Shown in pieces: positions 6,763-12,037 of a stretch of DNA of 12,037 bases; the stretch's first letter is position 1; every line of letters starts with the position of its first letter. The DNA is from Candidatus Profundicultor aquiphilus (GTDB taxonomy: Bacteria > Atribacterota > Atribacteria > Atribacterales > Caldatribacteriaceae): the NCBI GenBank assembly GCA_013314795.1, contig JABUEZ010000037.1, forward strand, positions 1 through 12,037. The letters run 5' to 3'. A program made the position numbers and the translations under genes. Below the pieces are notes generated by a model, which worked only from the letters and a program-made list of their open reading frames with translations, did no database searches and was not told the DNA's origin.

Positions 6763-7601
6763 CACCACAGGGTTTTCTTTCGAAAAACGTGACAACTACA
6801 GGCAATTCCCACTGGAAAACTGGCAATGTGACAGGGATGGGTTTCGATACGCACTTCAAGGCATGTAACCTTCCCTCCCACCCCCTGGGGGCCAATACCC
6901 AGTTTATTCAGATCCTGAAGCCATTTTTCTTCCAAAGCCCGATAACGTGGGTCAGGATGGATGCTCCCCAGCGGACGGCTCAAAGCACGATGAGCAAGGA
7001 ACAGAGCATAGAGCGCACTGCCACCAATGCCAACCCCCACCACAAGGGGTGGACAGGCCCGGGCCGCTTTCTCGTCCAGCGTTTGCAAAACCACCCGCTC
7101 TACCTCTTCGACACTGCTTCCCGGTTCCAGGACAGTCAAGGTGGTAATATTATCACAGCCACCACCTTTGACCAGCAATTCTATCTGCAACCTATCACCC
7201 TTAACCACATCAAAAAAATAGATTCCAGGGGTATTATCCTGGGTATTCTTTCCAAAAAAGGGGTCAGAAATGATGGATTTCCGAAAATACCCTCGCTCAT
7301 AAGCTCGGCGGATTCCCTCATCAAGGACCTCCCGAATACTTCCACCCTCAATCCTCACTTCCTCCCCCATGATGATTTCTGCCATAACCATTCCTGTATC
7401 CTGGCAGAGCGGAACTTTCTTTTCCTCTGCCACAGCGTAGTTCTCCAAGATTTGCGAGAGCATTTCCCTCCCGCTTTTCCCTTCCTCCTCCTGCCAGGCC
7501 CAGAACATCTTTTCTCGCAGCCCCCGGCTACCAAAAACATTCAGTTCCCAGAGAGATTGCTCTACAGCCTGAATGATTTCTGGAGCTTTCACAACCTTCA
7601 T
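6759..7601 (-). CDS. Class I fumarate hydratase, alpha subunit
   Basis: This 280-residue subunit carries the [4Fe-4S] cluster and, with the beta subunit, interconverts fumarate and malate. The three expected cluster cysteines are visible: PLCQDTG (Cys66), ARACPP (Cys183) and CSCHVFR (Cys270, in the family CHxxR motif). Other family blocks are GKNTQDNTPGIYF near 117-129, KGGGCDN near 145-151, VGVGIGGSALYA near 188-199, and GIGPQGVGGKV near 235-245. The KGGG block usually reads GGGSEN, so Cys149 replaces a usual serine. The ATG start is 4 bases after the malic enzyme stop, and GAGGAG ten bases upstream lies in the end of that gene. Tartrate dehydratase is the main alternative. Confidence 0.93.
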   Translation of the reverse strand: MKVVKAPEIIQAVEQSLWELNVFGSRGLREKMFWAWQEEEGKSGREMLSQILENYAVAEEKKVPLCQDTGMVMAEIIMGEEVRIEGGSIREVLDEGIRRAYERGYFRKSIISDPFFGKNTQDNTPGIYFFDVVKGDRLQIELLVKGGGCDNITTLTVLEPGSSVEEVERVVLQTLDEKAARACPPLVVGVGIGGSALYALFLAHRALSRPLGSIHPDPRYRALEEKWLQDLNKLGIGPQGVGGKVTCLEVRIETHPCHIASFPVGIACSCHVFRKKTLWW

Positions 7602-7605
7602 AACC

Positions 7606-8940
7606 CTATCGCTCCTCAGCCGGGAGAGGAATATATCCCTTTTCCATTGCGTTTTGAACCATTGACCTCGCTCGTTCGATAATCATCCTCACCTCATCCT
7701 CAATCTCTTTCACGCTCAACACCCTTTCAGCAAGCCCCTGTTCCTGAGCTTTCAACGCCACAGCTTTTGCTTCCTCGATATAGACCTCCCACTCTTCCAT
7801 ACTGGGAACAATATATTCCTCACTCAATCCCCTTGATCGTGCATGGTGGTACAGAGCTCGAGCAGCCTCTACACACATCTCGTCGGTAATTGCCCGAGCC
7901 CGAACACTCAAAACACCACGGAAAAGACCAGGGAAACCCAGAGAATTATTAATCTGATTGGGAAAATCGGAGCGACCTGTAGCCACCACTCTTGCTCCCG
8001 CGGCCTTCGCTTCCCAGGGCCAGATTTCAGGAGTGGGGTTAGCACAGGCAAAAACGATGGCATCGCGATTCATGCGCTGAACCCACTCAGGAAGAATCAC
8101 TCCTGGACCAGGCGCAGAAAGTGCAATCAACACATCACTCCCCTCGATCGCTTCCTTTTTACCACCCTGAATATTATCCCCATTCGTTAAACAGCAAAGT
8201 TCCCATTTCCAGGGATTTTCTTTCTCCAGATCTCTTCTTTCCCGCGAGAGAATTCCTTTGCTATCACAGAGCACAATGTGTTCTCCTTTTACCCCTGCCT
8301 TCATCAAAAGATGCGCAATACGAACATTGGAAGCACCGGCTCCAATGAGGGTAACCCTTACATCCTCTTTTTTCTTCCCCACCACATCCAGAGCCCCCAA
8401 AAGACCAGCAAGAACCACCAGGGCTGTTCCCTGCTGGTCATCATGCCACACCGGTATCCGCAATTTTTTCTTGAGTTCTTCCAGAATCTCAAAACAGACG
8501 GGTTGCGCAATGTCTTCCAGGTTGATTCCTCCAAAGCTCGGCTCAATCATGGTTACAAAATCGATGAGATCGTGAGGTTTCTCCACCTTCACACAAAGAG
8601 GCACAGCATCAACGCCCCCCAGATAACGGAACAGGAGCGCCTTTCCCTCCATAACCGGCAATGCCGCTTCTGGACCAATATTCCCCAGACCCAGAACTCG
8701 AGAACCATCCGAGACCACGGCGACTGAATTCCACCGATTGGTGTATTGAAACGAAAGTGATTTCTCTTCAAAAATGCGTCGCGAGACCTCTGCCACTCCC
8801 GGCGTGTACCAGAGAGCAAAATCATCGTAACTCCTCACCGGACACTTAAGATTGATTTCAATTTTCCCCTGATAAAAAGCATGAAGTTTTAAAGACTCTA
8901 TAAAAGGTTTGCGAAGATCTTCCTCGCGCTTTCTCTCCAT
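7606..8940 (-). CDS. Malic enzyme (malate dehydrogenase, oxaloacetate-decarboxylating)
   Basis: The enzyme oxidatively decarboxylates malate to pyruvate and CO2, or runs in reverse, and so supplies the fumarase encoded next to it. The N-terminal malic domain has WYTPGVAEVSRRI (catalytic Tyr45), VSDGSRVLGLGNIGP and PVMEGKALLF (catalytic Lys100). Metal-binding acids are in FGGINLEDI (Glu142-Asp143) and HDDQQGTA (Asp167-Asp168). The NAD(P) domain begins LIGAGASN at about 198-205, and GRSDFPNQINNSLGFPGLFRG is diagnostic. The C-terminus is a helical extension, making the 444-residue protein somewhat longer than the shortest bacterial malic enzymes. I chose ATG 8940 because a purine-rich GGAAGGAGAAGG lies just upstream. 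The alternative ATG 8985 would fall at the -10 element itself. Cofactor (NAD or NADP) is not assigned. Confidence 0.95.
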   Translation of the reverse strand: MERKREEDLRKPFIESLKLHAFYQGKIEINLKCPVRSYDDFALWYTPGVAEVSRRIFEEKSLSFQYTNRWNSVAVVSDGSRVLGLGNIGPEAALPVMEGKALLFRYLGGVDAVPLCVKVEKPHDLIDFVTMIEPSFGGINLEDIAQPVCFEILEELKKKLRIPVWHDDQQGTALVVLAGLLGALDVVGKKKEDVRVTLIGAGASNVRIAHLLMKAGVKGEHIVLCDSKGILSRERRDLEKENPWKWELCCLTNGDNIQGGKKEAIEGSDVLIALSAPGPGVILPEWVQRMNRDAIVFACANPTPEIWPWEAKAAGARVVATGRSDFPNQINNSLGFPGLFRGVLSVRARAITDEMCVEAARALYHHARSRGLSEEYIVPSMEEWEVYIEEAKAVALKAQEQGLAERVLSVKEIEDEVRMIIERARSMVQNAMEKGYIPLPAEER

Positions 8941-8948
8941 ACTCAGAA

Positions 8949-8960
8949 CCTTCTCCTTCC
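8949..8960 (-). promoter_or_regulatory. Ribosome binding site of the malic enzyme gene
   Basis: GGAAGGAGAAGG ends 8 bases before ATG 8940. It decides between ATG 8940 and the in-frame ATG 8985, which has no such site and lies upstream of the predicted transcription start. Confidence 0.7.
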
Positions 8961-8975
8961 TTTTTTGATTGTTCC

Positions 8976-8984
8976 ATTGTAGCA
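8976..8984 (-). promoter_or_regulatory. Extended -10 promoter of the malic enzyme-fumarase operon
   Basis: TGCTACAAT matches an extended -10 (TGnTAtAAT, one mismatch). Transcription would start near 8969, giving a leader of about 28 bases that contains the malic enzyme ribosome binding site. No good -35 is seen, which is normal for extended -10 promoters. Downstream genes to topB have no obvious promoter of their own, so this may drive the whole run. Confidence 0.55.
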
Positions 8985-9111
8985 TAAACCCGAAAGTGAT
9001 GAAGCTTTCTGAACCACCCTGGTAATATCAAGTTAGGCCAAAACGCTAAGGTCGGGCATACTCCACACACACCCTGTTTGCCAAAAAACCTATCATTGAC
9101 CAAACACTTCC

Positions 9112-9120
9112 TGCTATAAT
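9112..9120 (+). promoter_or_regulatory. Extended -10 promoter of the radical SAM gene
   Basis: TGCTATAAT is a perfect extended -10. The predicted start near 9127 lies only about 6 bases before ATG 9133, and no Shine-Dalgarno sequence fits in between. This implies a leaderless or nearly leaderless transcript. A TTGACC at 9096-9101 is only 13 bases from the -10, too close to act as a normal -35. Confidence 0.6.
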
Positions 9121-9132
9121 GATTCATCGGCG

Positions 9133-10347
9133 ATGACCAAAGAAAAACCAACCGTTCTTGTGTTTTACAGTCGAAAAAATAGGTTCAGCTTCAACGCCCT
9201 GATTGCTTCACTGTGCGCAGCACGCCTGGAAAGAAAGGTTAACCTGGTCTGGGCAACAAACCAAGAAGAACTCTATCGTTACACTATTTCTTCCCCTCGA
9301 CCAGCTCTTCTTCTTTTCTCCAGCACCAGCCCCGAAAAGGAAGAAAAAATCAAGGTCCTGCGTACCATAAAAAATCTCCAACCTGAAACCATTCTCTGTG
9401 GTGGCGGACCCCACTTGAGTGCTTGCCCGGAAGCGTTCTTTCCCCTTGCCACCATCGCTGTGAGAGGAGAGGGAGAGGTTGCCATTCAGGAAATCGTTTC
9501 CCAGCTTGTGGAAGGACGGCTACTCCATACACACCATCAGATCATCTCTACCGGCCCCGTTGACCTCGATTGTTTTCCTCCCTTTCCTCACGAGCTTGGT
9601 ATTTTTGGCCCCATCGAAATCACCCGAGGCTGTCCCTTTGCCTGCGCTTTCTGTCAAACCTCGTTTCTCTTCGGCCCCACGGTAAGACATCGTAGCCTCT
9701 CTAATATTCTCGAGTATGTGAAAATTATGAAAAGAAAAGACCTTCTCGATCTGCGCTTTATTACCCCTAATGCCCTCGCCTATGGTTCTCCCGATGGGAG
9801 AACTCCCTGTCCCGAAGCGCTTGCCAGCCTCCTGTGGGGACTGAGAAAAATAATAGGTAAAAAGGGGCGGATCTTCTTGGGGTCTTTTCCTTCGGAAATA
9901 AGACCCGAGTTTGTCTCCTGGGAACTCTTGAAACTTCTCAAAGAAACAGTCAATAACGACAACCTGGTCATTGGGGCTCAGTCGGGAAGCGATACGCTCC
10001 TCCGGCGTATGCACCGACAGCACAACCAAGACGATGTTCTCAGGGCCACTGAGTTGTCACTGAGGGCCGGCTTCAAAGTCAATGTTGATTTCATTTTCGG
10101 ATGTCCAGAAGAAAATGAGAAAGAAGAAAACGAGAATCTGGCTACCATTCTCACCCTTTCAGAGATGGGAGCGATAATTCATGCCCACACCTTCATGCCT
10201 TTACCTGGAACACCCTGGGGAGAAAAAGAAGGCACACCTCTTTCACCACGGACCAAAAAAATCCTGGGGCAACTGGCGCGGAAAGGAAAACTCTTCGGAC
10301 AGTGGTATACTCAGGAACGCTATGCTCAAATTCTGCGAACAAATTAG
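9133..10347 (+). CDS. B12-binding-like/radical SAM domain protein (MJ_1487-type family)
   Basis: The 404-residue protein has two domains. Residues 1-140 look like the cobalamin-binding-type Rossmann fold that precedes many radical SAM domains, including CGGGPHLSACPEAFF near 89-103 and VRGEGEVAIQEIV near 110-122. The radical SAM core begins at EITRGCPFACAFCQTSF, with the [4Fe-4S] cysteines Cys167, Cys171 and Cys174 in CxxxCxxC spacing. GAQSGSDTLLRRMHR and VDFIFGCPEE follow as in the Elp3/MiaB-like core. The length and the CQTSFLFGPTVRHRS block recall the TIGR04013 (MJ_1487) family, whose reaction is unknown. The usual DxHxxG cobalamin-ligand motif is not apparent in the N-domain, so B12 binding is doubtful. 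It is a single-gene unit, divergent from malic enzyme and convergent with ychF; I infer no function from context. Confidence 0.85.
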   Translation: MTKEKPTVLVFYSRKNRFSFNALIASLCAARLERKVNLVWATNQEELYRYTISSPRPALLLFSSTSPEKEEKIKVLRTIKNLQPETILCGGGPHLSACPEAFFPLATIAVRGEGEVAIQEIVSQLVEGRLLHTHHQIISTGPVDLDCFPPFPHELGIFGPIEITRGCPFACAFCQTSFLFGPTVRHRSLSNILEYVKIMKRKDLLDLRFITPNALAYGSPDGRTPCPEALASLLWGLRKIIGKKGRIFLGSFPSEIRPEFVSWELLKLLKETVNNDNLVIGAQSGSDTLLRRMHRQHNQDDVLRATELSLRAGFKVNVDFIFGCPEENEKEENENLATILTLSEMGAIIHAHTFMPLPGTPWGEKEGTPLSPRTKKILGQLARKGKLFGQWYTQERYAQILRTN

Positions 10348-11438
10348 TGAGAAGAAAAGCGAAAATAGACAATGTCTCCGTCCTGAATCTCGTACTCTTT
10401 GCCTTCCTGGCGGATATGTCCCAGTTGGCGGGCTTTTTCAAAAGAGCCTATTGTGACAAGCTCGGCAAAATTAATAACCTCGGCCTTAATAAAACCTCTT
10501 TCCATATCACTGTGAACTTTTCCGGCTGCTTCAGGAGCTTTGCTTCCCCGCAAAAGCTCTCTAGCCCGTAGCTCCTTATCTCCGAAGGTATAAAAGGTGA
10601 TGAGATTCAAAAGACGGTACGCAGTTTGTGCCACCAGCTTCAATCCTGTATCTTCAACCCCAAATTCCTGCAGAAATGCTTTGCGTTCTTCAGGTGGAAA
10701 ATCCTGAAGTTCCTCCTCCAATTTCACGAAAACCGGCAAAATCGTGGCGCCCTTTTCAGCCAGAGTCGCTTTGACGCGTTGAAAAAGTGCCTTGGAAGCG
10801 TCCTGTTCATCCAGATTGGCCACGTAGAAAAGCGGTTTTAAGGTGATGAACTGAGAGGGCTTAAGGATTTCTTTTTCTTCCTCGCTCAAAGTCATCTCCC
10901 GTAAAGGCGAGCCCTGGCGAAGGAAAGAAAGACATTTTGCCAGAACCTCTTCCTCAAGGTGTATTTTCTCATCTTTAACCTTTCGTGCTAATTCTTTGAC
11001 CTTTTCCCAGCGTCGTTCAGCGATTTCCAAATCAGAAAGGGCCAGCTCAAGATCGATGATTTCCTGATCCCGTAAGGGGTCAACATTCTCCATAACGTGG
11101 GGAATTCTCTCATCCCCAAAAAAGCGGATTACTTCCAGCACCACATCGACTCCCCGGATCACACTCAAAAACTGGTTGCCAAGCCCTTCTCCGTGACTTG
11201 CTCCCTTCACCAGTCCAGCCACATCAACAAATTCGATGGTCGCCGGAACAACCCGCGGCGGAATAAGAAGCTCGCTCAAAACCGCAAGACGCTCATCGGG
11301 AACTTCTACCACTCCGGGGTTGGGTTCAATGGTGCAGAAAGGATAACTGGCAACTTCAGCATGCCCCCTGGTAAGAAGATTAAAAAGGGTGGTTTTCCCC
11401 GCATTCGGCAACCCCACAATGCCAACTCGAAGACTCAC
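10344..11438 (-). CDS. ychF: Redox-regulated/ribosome-associated ATPase YchF (Obg-like)
   Basis: YchF is a universally conserved P-loop NTPase of the Obg group that prefers ATP and binds ribosomes. The P-loop is GLPNAGKTT (residues 9-17) and the Walker B/G3 segment is DVAGLVKGAS (72-81). The specificity loop reads NLDE (208-211) in place of the GTPase NKxD, consistent with ATP preference. The C-terminal TGS domain spans about 280-361, with KAPEAAGKVHSDMERGFIKAEVI and DGDIVYFRF. I chose GTG 11438, which gives the normal N-terminus (VSLRVGIVGLPN) and 364 residues, typical of the family; GAGG lies six bases upstream. The open frame extends further to 11573 but that part is the DUF951 gene in another frame. 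The start is one base after the DUF951 stop. Its stop overlaps that of the radical SAM gene by 4 bases. Confidence 0.96.
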   Translation of the reverse strand: MSLRVGIVGLPNAGKTTLFNLLTRGHAEVASYPFCTIEPNPGVVEVPDERLAVLSELLIPPRVVPATIEFVDVAGLVKGASHGEGLGNQFLSVIRGVDVVLEVIRFFGDERIPHVMENVDPLRDQEIIDLELALSDLEIAERRWEKVKELARKVKDEKIHLEEEVLAKCLSFLRQGSPLREMTLSEEEKEILKPSQFITLKPLFYVANLDEQDASKALFQRVKATLAEKGATILPVFVKLEEELQDFPPEERKAFLQEFGVEDTGLKLVAQTAYRLLNLITFYTFGDKELRARELLRGSKAPEAAGKVHSDMERGFIKAEVINFAELVTIGSFEKARQLGHIRQEGKEYEIQDGDIVYFRFSSH

Positions 11439-11439
11439 C

Positions 11440-11670
11440 TTACACCTCGAGCATGCTTTCTTGAGGCAAAAGAGAAATTCCCCGGCGCTTGATACCCCGA
11501 ATTTTTCCTTCCAGTTTCCGCCGGGGAACCATGACAAATCGACCACACTGAAGACACCTGATGCCGATATCAACTCCCACGCGGATAACGCGCCATTCTC
11601 GACTTCCGCAGGGATGAGCTTTTTTCAGCACCAGAATGTCATCGACCTCTAACCTGATGACACCCAACAC
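11440..11670 (-). CDS. DUF951 family zinc-ribbon-like protein (YyzM-like)
   Basis: This small protein (76 residues) matches the DUF951 family: KKAHPCGSREWRVIRVGVDIGIRC near residues 16-39, then CLQCGRFVMVPRRKLEGKI. One cysteine in HPCG and the pair in CLQCG could bind a metal. The function is unknown. In Bacillus subtilis the family member yyzM is next to yyaF, the ychF homologue, and the same order is seen here. The start is GTG 11670 with AGGAGG 4 bases upstream; TTG 11667 is an alternative with better spacing (7 bases). The protein extends about 10 residues beyond the usual 60-68. It lies 9 bases after the nitroreductase and 1 base before ychF, so the three are almost certainly cotranscribed. 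Confidence 0.88.
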   Translation of the reverse strand: MLGVIRLEVDDILVLKKAHPCGSREWRVIRVGVDIGIRCLQCGRFVMVPRRKLEGKIRGIKRRGISLLPQESMLEV

Positions 11671-11679
11671 CGTTCCTCC

Positions 11680-12037
11680 TCATTCAAGATACGTATCTTC
11701 ACAAAAAATCTTTTCCAGGGGTCGCCGCGGGGTAGCCTGAGGAAGTTTCACCGGATACCCCAAAGGCGTTATCGCCACAACCCTCACCTCCGGAGGAATG
11801 GCGCAGATCTCTTTAATTCGCTCTTCGTCAAAAGCCCCAATCCAGCAGGTCCCAAGACCCTTTCCCCAGGCTGTGAGCATCAAATGGGTAAGCGCTATAG
11901 CCACATCTACAGGCCAGCTTTCCATGTAATTACCAATACAACCACCTCGAGAAATGGCACAGGCCACAATCACCACCGGCGCTTCTCCCACAAATTCCTG
12001 CCCGAAACAGGCCTGGGCAATCAACCGCCGCTTTTTC
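11680..12037 (-). CDS. Nitroreductase family protein (C-terminal part, runs off window)
   Basis: The last 118 residues of an FMN-dependent nitroreductase-fold oxidoreductase are present; the N-terminus lies beyond the right edge, since the frame stays open to 12037. Recognisable features are QACFGQEFVGEAPVVIVACA (the segment between the substrate helix and core strand), DVAIALTHLMLTAWGKGLGTCWIGAF, and the C-terminal VVAITPLGYP. Family members use NAD(P)H and FMN to reduce nitro compounds, quinones or other small acceptors; the true substrate cannot be told from this part. Cys-rich stretches (GGCIGNY) are not a known cluster motif. It is the upstream gene of the DUF951-ychF pair, 9 bases from DUF951, so their promoter is outside the window. 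Confidence 0.85.
   Translation of the reverse strand, partial: KKRRLIAQACFGQEFVGEAPVVIVACAISRGGCIGNYMESWPVDVAIALTHLMLTAWGKGLGTCWIGAFDEERIKEICAIPPEVRVVAITPLGYPVKLPQATPRRPLEKIFCEDTYLE

Noticed and set aside
6465..7682. A 405-codon open frame on the plus strand, antisense to both fumarase subunits
   Set aside because: The opposite strand encodes two fumarase subunits with all family motifs; the plus-strand translation is low-complexity, rich in Pro, His and Ser, without any recognisable domain, and lacks a ribosome binding site.
8991..9010. Inverted repeat GAAAG...CTTTC upstream of the malic enzyme promoter
   Set aside because: Only 5-bp arms with an 8-base spacer; too short to separate from chance without comparison to relatives.
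9096..9101. TTGACC as a -35 for the radical SAM promoter
   Set aside because: It is only 13 bases from the TATAAT, too short for a sigma-70 type spacer; the extended -10 explains the promoter better.
11439..11573. N-terminal extension of YchF to 11573
   Set aside because: The added 45 residues overlap the DUF951 gene in another frame and are not part of any known YchF; the GTG at 11438 gives the expected start and length.
1..12037. CRISPR arrays, transposases, tRNA or rRNA genes
   Set aside because: No spaced direct repeats, transposase motifs, or tRNA-like cloverleaf sequences were seen; the window is almost fully coding with housekeeping and metabolic genes.

Overview
This window is a bacterial chromosome segment that is almost entirely coding. 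Genes are packed with gaps of a few bases or small overlaps, and GTG and TTG starts are frequent. The oxygen-sensitive two-subunit fumarase, the malic enzyme, the MJ_1487-like radical SAM protein and the Glu/Lys/Arg-rich proteins suggest an anaerobe, perhaps thermophilic, from a deep-branching or Firmicute-like lineage such as Atribacterota, Dictyoglomota or Thermotogota. MurA and MreB show a walled, probably rod-shaped cell. I cannot assign a phylum from sequence alone.

Layout, left to right. Positions 1-8940 hold eight genes, all on the minus strand, so they read right to left: malic enzyme, fumarase alpha, fumarase beta, a membrane-anchored ClpP-fold serine protease (SDH family), topoisomerase III (topB), murA, mreB, and a secreted SpoIVB-like (S55) peptidase that runs off the left edge. 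An extended -10 promoter precedes the malic enzyme. A second candidate promoter lies in the 88-base gap before murA. Positions 8941-9132 are a divergent intergenic region. A radical SAM gene follows on the plus strand (9133-10347), apparently with an almost leaderless mRNA. It meets ychF tail to tail with overlapping stop codons. Positions 10344-12037 are a second minus-strand operon: nitroreductase (cut by the window edge), DUF951 zinc-ribbon protein, ychF.

Functional logic. Malic enzyme and fumarase connect pyruvate, malate and fumarate. MurA supplies the first committed step of murein synthesis and MreB organises where wall is inserted; the S55 peptidase is exported and may act in the same envelope process. 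YchF and the DUF951 protein are neighbours in other bacteria (yyaF-yyzM in Bacillus subtilis).

The most notable observation is in the S55 gene. Its conserved peptidase domain is split between two reading frames. The switch point is an A_AAA_AAG heptamer in the correct phase for a -1 ribosomal frameshift, with a GGAGG upstream and a 7-bp hairpin downstream. It is either a programmed frameshift, a real inactivating indel, or a homopolymer sequencing error; the sequence alone cannot decide.
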